Origin: Polyangium sp. 15x6
GTDB taxonomy: Bacteria; Myxococcota_A; Polyangia; Polyangiales; Polyangiaceae
Assembly (NCBI RefSeq): GCF_029960785.1
Contig: NZ_JASBQE010000024.1
Coordinates: 1-64,000, forward strand
Direction: 5' to 3'
DNA length: 64,000 nucleotides
In this document: in pieces, positions 56,102 through 64,000 of the stretch
How positions within the stretch are numbered: position 1 is the first letter of the stretch
Layout of the letters: every line of letters begins with the position of its first letter
Position numbers and translations under genes: made by a program
The notes under the pieces: generated by a model
Seen by the model: only the letters and a program-made list of their open reading frames with translations
The model's database searches: none
What the model was told of the DNA's origin: nothing

Positions 56102-59100
56102 TCATTCGCCGCCCGGCGCGGGGGCCGGGTTGGGGTCGGCGGTCGGGGCTTCGTCGTCGTTCGAGCTGCCGAACTTGAACGTATTGCGCGCCCAGACCGA
56201 GAGGTCGTCGAAGAGCGAATACGCGACCGGTGTGGCGAGCAGGGTCAAGAGGAGCGCGAGCGACTGGCCGCCGATGATGACGAAGCCCGTCGCGCGGTTC
56301 GTGCCCGCGCCCGCGCCGCTGGAGGCGACGAGCGGGATCATGCCGGCCACGAACGCCGCCGTCGTCATGAGGATCGGCCGGAGACGATCCTTGTTCGCGA
56401 GCAGGATCGCTTCGAGCCGTGGCAGGCCCTCTTCGCGCAGCTTCAGCGTGTGATCGATCTGGAGAATCGAGTTCTTCTTCACGACGCCGAAGAGCACGAG
56501 GATGCCCAGCATCGAGAAGATGTTCAGCGATTGCCGGAAGATGATCACGCTGAGGATCGCGAACGGCACCGTCAGCGGCAGGCTGAGCAGGATCGTGATC
56601 GGGTGCAGCCACGACTCGAACTGCGCCGCGAGCACGAGGTACATGAAGATGAACGAGAGCAGGAAGGCGAGGCCGAAGTTCCGCGCCGCGCGGCCGAGCT
56701 CGCGGGACCGGCCCGTCGCGCTCGCCGAGTAGCCAGGCTCCATCCCGAGATCCTTCGCCGCCTTGTCGAGCGCCTCGATGACCGTGCGCTCCGAGAAGCC
56801 CTTCTGCAGGTTGCACATGATCATGACCTGCCGCTGGCGGTTGTAGCGGTCGATCTTCGACGGGCCCGAGCCCTCCGTGAACGACACGAGGTTCTCAAGC
56901 GAGACCGTGCCGAGCCGCGTCGAGGGCACCGTGAGGCGCTTGAGCCCCTCGACGTTCGAGCGGTAGCTCGGCACCGCGCGGGCGTGGACCTCGTACTGCT
57001 CGCCCTTCTCGTTGTAGTTCGTCACCTCGTAGCCGCCGACGAGCAGGCGCAGCGAGCTCGCGATGTCGGAGACGCTCACGCCGAGATCCGCCGCCTTCTC
57101 ACGATCGATGTGCGCGCGGAGCTCGGGCTTGCCGAGGATGAGCCCGGTGTCGGCGTCGACGACGCCCGGCAGCGTCTTCATCTTGGCGAGCAGTGCCTCG
57201 GCGTAGGACGCGATCTTGGTCATGTCCGGGCCGGTGATCTGGTACATGACCGGGTAGTTCGCGCCGCCGCCCATCGAGTTCACGGGGCCGATCGAGATCC
57301 GGTACTCCTTGCCGTACCTCGGCAAGAGCTCCGCGCGCGCCTTGTCGATGAGCTCCTGTTGCGAGAGCTTGCGCTGGTCCGCTGGGACGAGCTTTACGTA
57401 CAGGCTCGCGAGGTTCGGGGTCTTCTGCGCGTCGTCGCCGACGGTCGTGATCGCGTACGCGACGCCCTCGATCTTCTCGAGATCCCCGACGATGCGCGTC
57501 GCGATGAGGCGCATCTCGTCGAGGCTCGTGCCCTCGTGCGCGCGGATGCTCGCCTGGAACTGCGACTCGTCCTCGTCGGGGAGGAAGTTCGCATTGGCGC
57601 GGCCCGCGAGGATCGGGATCGAGAAGAGCGCGACGACGCACGAGACCACGATCACCCAGCGGTGCGACATCGACCAGCGGAGGATCCGCACGTAGGCGCG
57701 CTCGATGACCCCGTAGATCCCCTTCGCCTCGCCGTGGCCATGCCCGTGGCCGTGGCCGTGGCCGTGGCTCGGGGCCGCGGCGGCGTTTTCCTTGGCGTCG
57801 CTCCCCTTCTTCGCGTGCTTGCGCAGCCACCGCGCGCACATCATCGGCGTCAGGGTGAAGCTCACGACGAGGCTCACCATGATCGAGAACGACATGGTCA
57901 AGCCGAACGAGCTCATGAAGCGGCCGACGATGCCGCCCATGAACGCGACCGGGAGGAAGACGGCGACGAGCGAGAGCGTCGTCGCGAGCACGGCGAGGCC
58001 GATCTCCTTCGTCCCGTTGATCGCGGCCTGCATGGGCCGCTCGTTGTTCTCCTCGATGCGCTTGAAGATGACCTCGAGGACGACGATGGCGTCGTCGATG
58101 ACGATGCCGACGGCAAGCGTGAGGGCGAGGAGCGTGATCGAGTTCAGCGTGAAGCCCGCGGCGCGCATGACGCCGAAGGTGCTGATGACGCTCGTGGGGA
58201 TGGCGACGGCCGCGATGACCGTGGACCGGGCATTGCCGAGGAACGCGAACACGATGAGCGCCGCGCAGATGGCGCCGAGCACGAGGTGCTCCTTCACCGA
58301 GTGGATCGAGTTCTCGATGAACTCGGACTGATCACGGGCGATGTCGATCGTGTAGCCCTGGGGCAGGCGCTTGCCGAGCTCGTCGAGGCGCTCCTTGACG
58401 GTGTTGACGACCTCGACCGTGTTCGTGCCGCTCTGCTTGCGGACGTTGAGCACGACCGTCGCGCGCTGGCCCTTGAAGCCCACGGACTCGGGCTCGGCCG
58501 TGCCGTCCTCGACCTCGCCAATGTCGTTGAGGCGCACGCCGTACCCGTCACGCGTGGCCACCACGATCTCGCCCATCTCCCGGACCGACTCCACGCGGCC
58601 GCGCGTGCGGAGCGTGAGCTGGCGGGAGCCCTGCTCGACGCGCCCGCTCGGCAGCTCGATGTTCTGCGTCTTCAGCGCGCGCTCGACCTCGGGGCCCGAG
58701 ATGCCGTACTTCTGGAGCTTCTCCGGGTCGATCCAGACGTTGATCTGCCGCGGGCGACCGCCGATCAAGGTCACCTGGCCGACGCCGTTGATCGACTCGA
58801 TCTGCCGGCGCACGACCTTGTCCGCGGTCTCCGTGACGTCACGCACGTTGCCCGGGCCCGAGAGCGCGAGCGTGAGGATCGGCGCGGCGTCCGGATCCAT
58901 CTTCGCGATGACGGGCTGCTCGATGCCCGGCGGCAGCTCGTTGAGGACCGCGTTCACCTTGTCGCGGACCTCCTGCGAGGCGACGTCGACGTCCTTCTCC
59001 AGGACGAAGGTCACGATGACCATGCTCACGCCCTCCGAGGAGGAGCTGCGGAGCTCGTCGATGCCGCTGATCGTGTTGACCGCGCTCTCGATCTTGTCGC

Positions 59101-59293
59101 TGATCTCGGTCTCGATCTCTTCAGGCGCCGAGCCCGGGAGGATCGTGGTGATCACGACGGCCGGGAAGTCGACCTTCGGGAAGCGATCGAGGCCGAGCTG
59201 CGCATAGGAGAACACCCCGACCACGGTCAGGATGAGCACGATCACCGTCGCGAAGACGGGTCGTCGTACACAAATCGCTGCGAGCCATTGCAT
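56102..59293 (-). CDS. RND efflux pump permease (AcrB/HAE-1 type)
   Basis: Inner-membrane proton-driven exporter of 1063 residues. It begins [20 protein letters not shown] with the usual N-terminal transmembrane helix. The proton relay in TM4 is [19 protein letters not shown], with the two Asp residues of this family. The periplasmic docking regions ([38 protein letters not shown]) are of the MdtBC/AcrB type rather than the metal-exporting CusA type. Between TM6 and TM7 there is a cytoplasmic loop with a His-Gly repeat ([12 protein letters not shown], about residue 507). It starts 2 bases after the adaptor stop and belongs to the operon TetR-adaptor-permease; no outer-membrane factor gene is seen next to it. 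Confidence 0.95.
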   Translation of the reverse strand: MQWLAAICVRRPVFATVIVLILTVVGVFSYAQLGLDRFPKVDFPAVVITTILPGSAPEEIETEISDKIESAVNTISGIDELRSSSSEGVSMVIVTFVLEKDVDVASQEVRDKVNAVLNELPPGIEQPVIAKMDPDAAPILTLALSGPGNVRDVTETADKVVRRQIESINGVGQVTLIGGRPRQINVWIDPEKLQKYGISGPEVERALKTQNIELPSGRVEQGSRQLTLRTRGRVESVREMGEIVVATRDGYGVRLNDIGEVEDGTAEPESVGFKGQRATVVLNVRKQSGTNTVEVVNTVKERLDELGKRLPQGYTIDIARDQSEFIENSIHSVKEHLVLGAICAALIVFAFLGNARSTVIAAVAIPTSVISTFGVMRAAGFTLNSITLLALTLAVGIVIDDAIVVLEVIFKRIEENNERPMQAAINGTKEIGLAVLATTLSLVAVFLPVAFMGGIVGRFMSSFGLTMSFSIMVSLVVSFTLTPMMCARWLRKHAKKGSDAKENAAAAPSHGHGHGHGHGHGEAKGIYGVIERAYVRILRWSMSHRWVIVVSCVVALFSIPILAGRANANFLPDEDESQFQASIRAHEGTSLDEMRLIATRIVGDLEKIEGVAYAITTVGDDAQKTPNLASLYVKLVPADQRKLSQQELIDKARAELLPRYGKEYRISIGPVNSMGGGANYPVMYQITGPDMTKIASYAEALLAKMKTLPGVVDADTGLILGKPELRAHIDREKAADLGVSVSDIASSLRLLVGGYEVTNYNEKGEQYEVHARAVPSYRSNVEGLKRLTVPSTRLGTVSLENLVSFTEGSGPSKIDRYNRQRQVMIMCNLQKGFSERTVIEALDKAAKDLGMEPGYSASATGRSRELGRAARNFGLAFLLSFIFMYLVLAAQFESWLHPITILLSLPLTVPFAILSVIIFRQSLNIFSMLGILVLFGVVKKNSILQIDHTLKLREEGLPRLEAILLANKDRLRPILMTTAAFVAGMIPLVASSGAGAGTNRATGFVIIGGQSLALLLTLLATPVAYSLFDDLSVWARNTFKFGSSNDDEAPTADPNPAPAPGGE

Positions 59294-59295
59294 GG

Positions 59296-60528
59296 TTACT
59301 TCGCTCCGGACGCGGGCGCGACGTTCACGTCGACGCCGTCCTGCAAGAGGTCGACTCGCTCGGTCGCGACCTCGTCCGTCGGGAGGACGTTGCCGCGGAT
59401 CTCGACCTCGCCGTCGATCTCACGGCCTAGCGTCACGATGCGCTCGACGACGCGGTTGCCCGAACGAACGAAGACACGATTGGCGCTGCCGCTCGATCCG
59501 ATGGCGGCGCGGGGGACGAAAAGCGCGTTCGTCTCGGTCTCGCCGAGCTCGACGTACGCGCGCGCGAAATAGCCGGGCTTGAGCAGGCCGTCGCCGTTCG
59601 CGACCTCGGCCTCGATCGGCAGCGTGCGCGACTGCGCCTTGAGGCTCGCGCCGACGCGCTTGACGAGACCCTTGAAGGTCTTGCCCGGGTGCGCGGAGAC
59701 GGTGAGCGTCACCTCCTTGCCGATGGTGACCTTCGACGCGTCCGTCTCCGGGACGTCGATGCGCAGCCGCAACGTCTCGTCGCGCACGACGACGGCGATG
59801 ACCTTGCCCATCGGCGCGAACTCGCCGACCGTGGCGCGGCGCTCGGCAACGGCGCCGTCGAAGGGCGCGCGGATGCTCGTGTCGGCGACCGATTTGCGCG
59901 CGAGGTTCGCCTGGGACTGCGCGGCCGCGAGGCCGGCCCAGCCTTGCGCCGCGCCGTTCAGCGCGGCCTCGTACTGGGCGCGCGCTTGTTCGGCGCGGGA
60001 TCGGGCCTGATCCCACTGGGACGCGGCGACCGATCCGCCCTCGTAGAGCTTCTTCGTCCGGTCGGCCTCGGACACGGCGAGGTCCATGCTCTCCTTCGCG
60101 GCGCGGACCTCGGCCACGTTGTTCGGATCGAACTTCTCGCCCTTCTTCACGCCGAGCTTGGCGAGCGCCTGGGCCGCGGAAGCGTCGGCGGCCTGGGCGC
60201 GGAGGGCGGGATCGCTGCTGTCGAGCTGCACGAGGATGTCGCCCTTTTTCACGCGCGTTCCCACGTCGATCACGACCTTCGTGACGATGCCGGAGGTCGC
60301 GGCGGCGACCTCGCTGGTCTCGTCGGCGGCGAGCGTGCCGGTCAGCTCGAGCGTGGGCGACAGCTTGCGCTCGGTGACCTTCGCGAACTTCACCGCCGGC
60401 GCGGGCTCGGCGGTGGCGCTCTCCGCGGGTTTGGCCTTCTGCTCGGCGCTCTTTCGTGCGCACGACGGCGTGAACGAAAGGAGCAGCGCGAGCGCGGCGA
60501 CGTACGCGGATTGATCAAGACGCATCAT
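59296..60528 (-). CDS. RND efflux periplasmic adaptor (membrane fusion protein)
   Basis: Lipoprotein adaptor of 410 residues that links the 56102 permease to an outer-membrane channel. The signal peptide ends in SFTPSC (lipobox). The biotinyl-lipoyl half-motifs [20 protein letters not shown] and [19 protein letters not shown] flank a helical hairpin. A beta-barrel region has [19 protein letters not shown], and the membrane-proximal part ends [15 protein letters not shown] 60528 overlaps the TetR stop (ATGA); ATG 60525 has better spacing to the GGAG site and cannot be excluded. Co-operonic and coupled with both neighbours. Confidence 0.93.
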   Translation of the reverse strand: MMRLDQSAYVAALALLLSFTPSCARKSAEQKAKPAESATAEPAPAVKFAKVTERKLSPTLELTGTLAADETSEVAAATSGIVTKVVIDVGTRVKKGDILVQLDSSDPALRAQAADASAAQALAKLGVKKGEKFDPNNVAEVRAAKESMDLAVSEADRTKKLYEGGSVAASQWDQARSRAEQARAQYEAALNGAAQGWAGLAAAQSQANLARKSVADTSIRAPFDGAVAERRATVGEFAPMGKVIAVVVRDETLRLRIDVPETDASKVTIGKEVTLTVSAHPGKTFKGLVKRVGASLKAQSRTLPIEAEVANGDGLLKPGYFARAYVELGETETNALFVPRAAIGSSGSANRVFVRSGNRVVERIVTLGREIDGEVEIRGNVLPTDEVATERVDLLQDGVDVNVAPASGAK

Positions 60529-61214
60529 CGTTCTCCAAGATCGTTTTCATCACGCGGGCGCCTGGGGCGATCGGCCCGGCCCGCGCCGTTCAAATAGAGG
60601 TCCACGAGAAGCGAAGCCTCGGCTTCGAGGTTCGGATGGCTCTGCTCCATGAGCATGCCGATGGAGGAAGAGCGGATCAGGCCGCCGAGCGCGCGCGCGA
60701 GGGGCACGGGATCCATCGGCCGAAGCGCGCCCGACTGGAGCCCTTCGTTCACGAGCGCGAGCATCGTGGCGCGGAGTTTTTCGAAGTGCTCCACGGCCTT
60801 GTCCTTGAGGATGCTCGACGCCGAGGCCGTGCCCTTCGCGAAGAGCCCGCAGTCGAGGGCCACCTGATGGAAGTCGCGGTGCGTTTCGACGAACTGGAGC
60901 GTGCGCATGACGCAGCACGTCAGTTTCTGGTCAAAGGGTTCCGGATCGGTGGGCTGCGGCCGGAGGCTGTCGATCATCTGATCGAGCCGCACCTCGAGCA
61001 GCGCGTGGAGCACGTCTTCTTTCTGCTCGAAGTGGTTGTAGACGGTGCCGACGGCGATCCGCGCGTGGTCGGCGATGTCCTGGATCCGCGCGCCGTGGAA
61101 GCCCTGCTTGGCGAAGACGTGCTCGGCGGCGTCGAGGATCGCGTTGCGGAAGAGCGCCTTGGCCTCGTCACGGCGACGTGGAAGCGTTGTTCGTCGATCG
61201 GACGAGTTGCTCAC
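60525..61214 (-). CDS. TetR/AcrR family regulator of the RND operon
   Basis: Cytoplasmic repressor-type regulator of 229 residues. The N-terminal HTH is ARIQDIADHARIAVGTVYNH followed by FEQKEDVLHALL; the C-terminal ligand domain is typical of the family (helical, Pro/Glu-rich start). GTG 61214 opens MSNSSDRRTTLPRRRDEAKA; no strong ribosome site is seen. Its stop overlaps the adaptor start, so regulator and pump are one operon and autoregulation is likely. A candidate operator lies upstream at about 61237-61262 (GAACG...CGTTC). The inducer is unknown. Confidence 0.9.
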   Translation of the reverse strand: MSNSSDRRTTLPRRRDEAKALFRNAILDAAEHVFAKQGFHGARIQDIADHARIAVGTVYNHFEQKEDVLHALLEVRLDQMIDSLRPQPTDPEPFDQKLTCCVMRTLQFVETHRDFHQVALDCGLFAKGTASASSILKDKAVEHFEKLRATMLALVNEGLQSGALRPMDPVPLARALGGLIRSSSIGMLMEQSHPNLEAEASLLVDLYLNGAGRADRPRRPRDENDLGER

Positions 61215-61302
61215 GGGATGAACCGTCGCTCATCTTTTGAACGTGCGCAACGACCGTTCGTAACAAATGTGGGGATCTCGGGGGATGGCTAACGGGGCGG
61301 GG

Positions 61303-62394
61303 TCACGACGAGGCAGGGCGGCGGCGGCGATTCCGTGAGGCGAACAACATCAGTCCGAGGAGTCCGAGCACCGCGACCCCCGAGCGCGCATCCCCCGGGG
61401 CGGAGACCACGCAGGACCCGTCATCGCCGCTGCTTCCGCCGCTGCCACCGCTTCCGCCGGCGCCACCGCTTCCGCCGGCGCCACCACTTCCGCTCCCGCT
61501 TCCGCCAGCGCCGCCGCTTCCGCTTCCGCTTCCGCCAGCGCCGCCGCTTCCGCTTTCGTCACAGACTCCGCCGGGGTGGACGTCGGCCGCGGTCCACATC
61601 GGCTCGTCGGGGGGCCACTGCGAGGTGCCCGGCGGGTCGACGCGCACGTGGCAGGGCGATGAAACCACCCATGATCCGCCCTTGTTTCCCGCAGCGTCGT
61701 GCGTGGTCACGCGGAACTTGAAGGCCGTCGCCGGATCGGCGCCTTGGAGCTCCAGGGCGAGCTTCTGGAACCGGATCGCGCTGCCCGCACGCACGGACCG
61801 TTCGAATGCGAGGTCCTGCATCGCCGCATCGCGGAACGCCTCGACGCGCCACACCTCGAGCGCCGCCCCCGCCTCGGGCGCGTCCGCGTCGACGTGCAGA
61901 AAATACGCGAGATCACTGTCGATCTGGCAATCGCCGCCGCTCGACTTGAAATCGGGGTAGTCGTAGACGTCGAAGAGCAGGCTCTTCACCGGCGCGGGCG
62001 ACGTCGTGTCCGGCGCGCTCGTCGTGAACGCAATTGATTTGGGTTCACACGTCACGTCGGGGGTGCAGAAGTTGCCGCTGACCTTCACGACCTGACCGAC
62101 CGCCGGGGTCGGGTCGATGCGCACGGCGAACCCGCCGAGCGCCGTGAGCGCGACGTCCCCGGTTGGCACGAACGACGCGGGGGTTCCGTCGACCGTGACC
62201 GTGACGGCGTCGAGGGAGATCGAATGACCCCAAAAGAATAGTGCAGCGTTCGCGGGGTACGTTGCCCCGCTCTCGGGGATGTGGTTGGAGAGGCCCGGCA
62301 AGGGCGGTGGGCAGGCGCGGGCAGGCTGCGGGGCAGCGGAGAACAGCGCGGCGGCCGCCACGAGAGCAAGCGACAAACGGGGGAGCATACGCAT
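61303..62394 (-). CDS. MYXO-CTERM anchored exported protein
   Basis: Exported protein of about 363 residues. GGAGG lies 6 bases before ATG 62394. The signal peptide (MRMLPRLSLALVAAAALFSA) is cleaved after QPARA. Two beta-sandwich-like regions follow: AVTVTVDGTPASFVPTGDVA and a larger one with KSLLFDVYDYPDFKSSGGDC and AFKFRVTTHDAAGNKGG. A Gly/Ser-rich linker (about 285-330) leads to a MYXO-CTERM-type end: CVVSAPGDARSG, a hydrophobic helix VAVLGLLGLMLFA and RNRRRR. Such tails are known to anchor surface proteins in Myxococcota. Function otherwise unknown. Divergent from the TetR gene at 62507. Confidence 0.85.
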   Translation of the reverse strand: MRMLPRLSLALVAAAALFSAAPQPARACPPPLPGLSNHIPESGATYPANAALFFWGHSISLDAVTVTVDGTPASFVPTGDVALTALGGFAVRIDPTPAVGQVVKVSGNFCTPDVTCEPKSIAFTTSAPDTTSPAPVKSLLFDVYDYPDFKSSGGDCQIDSDLAYFLHVDADAPEAGAALEVWRVEAFRDAAMQDLAFERSVRAGSAIRFQKLALELQGADPATAFKFRVTTHDAAGNKGGSWVVSSPCHVRVDPPGTSQWPPDEPMWTAADVHPGGVCDESGSGGAGGSGSGSGGAGGSGSGSGGAGGSGGAGGSGGSGGSSGDDGSCVVSAPGDARSGVAVLGLLGLMLFASRNRRRRPASS

Positions 62395-62489
62395 GGAGAG
62401 CCTCCTCGAAGAAGCAAGGACGCCCCATCGTATCGCGGTCGCGATGGGGGTCCGAGCCCTCTTGACCGGCAAGGGGCATCCCCCCATAG

Positions 62490-62503
62490 TGACCCACCGG
62501 TCA
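62490..62503. promoter_or_regulatory. TGACC-N4-GGTCA palindrome before the tetR gene
   Basis: Perfect 5-bp inverted repeat TGACC-CACC-GGTCA just upstream of (and overlapping a possible GTG of) the TetR gene, in the 112-base divergent gap. A second site with the same arms lies at 63127-63140. The size and symmetry suit a TetR-type operator, and autorepression is inferred. Confidence 0.5.
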
Positions 62504-62506
62504 GGA

Positions 62507-63202
62507 ATGCCTCGCATCGCCGATCCACGCGCGCGTATCGACCTCCTCCGAGCTGCCGAAGCGATCTTCGCGGAGAACGGCCTCGCCGCGGCCAAGGTCG
62601 AAGACATCACCATCCGAGCAGGCGTGTCGAAGGGCGCCTTCTACCTGCATTTCAAGAGCAAACAGGACTGCTTCCGGCAGATCGTGGAGGGCGTCGTGGC
62701 TCGGCTCTCGGCATGCATCGAGGCAGCGCGCTTCGACGAGTGCGCGCCACCCGAGAGCATGGAGGCGCTCTTCGAAGGACGACTCGCGCACGTCGTCGAC
62801 CTGCTCGAGTTTTGCTGGCAAAATCGCGGGATTTTGGGGATGATCCTCACGGGCGGCGGCGGGACGCCCTACGCGTACCTCATGGACGCGTTCGCGGAGC
62901 GCATCGAGCGGCAAGCCGAGACCTGGCTGCGGCACGGCGTGGAGGTGGGGCTTTACCGCGATGACATCGAGCCGGCGATCGTCGCTCGGCTCGTCGCGGG
63001 CACGCACGAGCGGCTGGTGCGCGAGATCATCAAGCAGCCGCGGCGCCCAGACATCGAGAGCTGGGCGCGTCAAGCGCAGGATTTGCTCGCGCGCGGGCTC
63101 TTTTCCGCCGCGTCGAGCGCGGTTGTTGACCGGACGGTCACGAAGAACCGGGAGCGGGACGAACGTCCGCGAGAACCCAGGGCGAGAGCGAAGACAGGAT
63201 GA
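62507..63202 (+). CDS. TetR family regulator
   Basis: Regulator of 231 residues. ATG 62507 (MPRIADPRARIDLLRAAEAI) is preferred; a GTG 18 bases earlier and further upstream frames exist and no good ribosome site separates them. The HTH is AAKVEDITIRAGVSKGAFYL followed by HFKSKQDCFRQIV, a standard TetR N terminus. The C-terminal domain is helical (VVDLLEFCWQNRGILGMILT). Its stop overlaps the start of the next RND adaptor gene (ATGA), so it is probably the specific regulator of that pump. Palindromes with arms TGACC/GGTCA lie at 62490 and inside its 3' end at 63127. Confidence 0.9.
   Translation: MPRIADPRARIDLLRAAEAIFAENGLAAAKVEDITIRAGVSKGAFYLHFKSKQDCFRQIVEGVVARLSACIEAARFDECAPPESMEALFEGRLAHVVDLLEFCWQNRGILGMILTGGGGTPYAYLMDAFAERIERQAETWLRHGVEVGLYRDDIEPAIVARLVAGTHERLVREIIKQPRRPDIESWARQAQDLLARGLFSAASSAVVDRTVTKNRERDERPREPRARAKTG
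63127..63140. promoter_or_regulatory. TGACC-N4-GGTCA palindrome inside the tetR 3' end
   Basis: TGACCG-GA-CGGTCA, a 6-bp inverted repeat with the same outer arms as 62490-62503, about 60 bases before the adaptor ATG at 63199. Its position suggests regulation of a separate adaptor promoter by the same TetR protein. Confidence 0.5.
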
Positions 63203-64000
63203 GCACCGTGGCAACGACGGGTACGACGAAGAAGTTTGGCGCGGGCAAGCTGATTGCCCTCGCGATCGTGCTGGGCACCGGGGGTCTGATCGGCGTCCGG
63301 GTCAAGGCCAAGATGGACCAGAAAAAGGCCATCGAGGCACAATCGGCCGTCACGGCCGAGCACGCCGCGACGCCGGGAAATGCGGCCGCGCCGCCGAAGG
63401 TGACAGCGCACGGCGGCACGCTGCTCGCGAAGCCCGAGCCGATGCGCTGGCAGCCGAGGGTCGCCGTGACGGGCACGCTCGAGCCGATTCAGCAGGCCGA
63501 CGTGGGCTTCAAAGCAGGCGGGCGGCTGCTCGCGATCAAGGCGAAGATCGGCGACGTCGTGAAGCCGGGGCAGGTCCTCGGCGTGGTCGACGCGTCGGAG
63601 TCCTCGGCGCAGGCGAACGTGGCGCAGACGGGCGTACGCGTGGCGGAGATCTCGCTCGAAATGGCGAAGGACGCGCAAAAACGCTCGGATACGCTCTACC
63701 AGCAGAGCGCGGTGCCCGAGGCCGAGAAGACGACGGCGACGCAGCGGGCGCTGCTCGCGGCGGCGCAGCTCGAACAGGCGCGCGCGCAGGCGCGGCTCGC
63801 GTCGGTGTCGGTGGGCAATGCGACGCTCGCGGCGCCCTTCGGCGGGCTCGTGACGCGCGCGCCGAACGGCATCGGCAAGATCGTCGCGCCGGGCGAGCCG
63901 CTCTATCACGTCGAGGACACGTCCGTGCTCAAGCTCTCGGCTTCGGTCTCGGAGAACGACGCGAACGTGTTCGAGGTGGGCGCCGCGGTGTCGATCGACG
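63199..64000 (+). CDS. RND/HlyD periplasmic adaptor (cut by right window edge)
   Basis: Open through the window end, at least 267 residues. ATG 63199 overlaps the TetR stop. The N-terminal hydrophobic segment GKLIALAIVLGTGGLIGVRV is an inner-membrane anchor or signal. The mature part has the MFP layout: RVAVTGTLEPIQQADVGFKA, the lipoyl half-motif AGGRLLAIKAKIGDVVKPGQ, a coiled-coil hairpin (ISLEMAKDAQKRSDTLYQQS...RALLAAAQLEQARAQARLAS), the second lipoyl half ATLAAPFGGLVTRAPNGIGK and the start of the beta-barrel (VLKLSASVSENDANVF). The permease and probably an outer-membrane factor should follow outside the window. Confidence 0.88.
   Translation, partial: MSTVATTGTTKKFGAGKLIALAIVLGTGGLIGVRVKAKMDQKKAIEAQSAVTAEHAATPGNAAAPPKVTAHGGTLLAKPEPMRWQPRVAVTGTLEPIQQADVGFKAGGRLLAIKAKIGDVVKPGQVLGVVDASESSAQANVAQTGVRVAEISLEMAKDAQKRSDTLYQQSAVPEAEKTTATQRALLAAAQLEQARAQARLASVSVGNATLAAPFGGLVTRAPNGIGKIVAPGEPLYHVEDTSVLKLSASVSENDANVFEVGAAVSID

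Noticed and set aside
55787-59572. Very long + strand open frame
   Set aside because: Antisense to the RND permease; Arg/Asp/His/Leu-rich composition typical of a shadow in GC-rich DNA.

Overview
The window reads as a chromosomal piece of a very GC-rich myxobacterium, most likely order Polyangiales (Polyangium/Sorangium-like). This is inferred from GC-rich third codon positions, many lipoproteins with Cys-rich and Gly-rich linkers, MYXO-CTERM-type sorting tails, a giant eukaryotic-like kinase/ATPase/STAS protein and an imuA-imuB-dnaE2 mutasome. No rRNA, tRNA, CRISPR array or replication origin was recognised.

Left part (1-16.4 kb): a large serine recombinase with lower GC, a lipoprotein alpha/beta hydrolase, a 1.1 kb gene-poor stretch with a 43-bp tandem array and a possible decayed gene, then an AraC-type regulator. 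Next come six same-strand exported-protein genes (5.4-16.4 kb): four successive beta-propeller proteins (FG-GAP, kelch, VCBS-type, kelch), a zinc metalloprotease lipoprotein and a small lipoprotein. Parts of these genes are recycled: one signal-peptide start occurs three times, one sorting tail twice, and a truncated copy of the last gene lies between the third and fourth.

Middle part (16.4-40 kb): a pair of inverted multi-hairpin elements between convergent genes; a Cys-rich lipoprotein; a protein with two retropepsin-like DTG sites; the 1690-residue kinase-AAA-GAF-STAS regulator; a coupled four-gene envelope operon (OmpA/TSP3 protein, barrel protein, two lipoproteins); a CXXCH lipoprotein; a PlsC acyltransferase; and the SOS-type mutagenesis operon imuA-imuB-dnaE2 with GTTCAG half-sites at its front. 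Two Polyangia-type hypotheticals and a frameshifted small lipoprotein follow.

Right part (40-64 kb): an AAA ATPase, a DUF2934 protein, aspartate kinase, a fucose-isomerase-like protein, a hybrid histidine kinase, a third hairpin element, and a sugar ABC transporter (permease, ATPase, binding protein) divergent from an FGGY kinase and a CoA-transferase. Taken together, the isomerase, transporter and kinase suggest uptake and phosphorylation of a pentose- or deoxyhexose-like sugar. A TSP3 protein, a coiled-coil hypothetical, a 42-bp tandem array and a C39-like cysteine peptidase with an extra N-terminal module come next. The window ends with a TetR-adaptor-RND permease operon, a MYXO-CTERM protein, and a second TetR whose gene is bracketed by two TGACC-N4-GGTCA palindromes and overlaps a second RND adaptor gene cut by the window edge.
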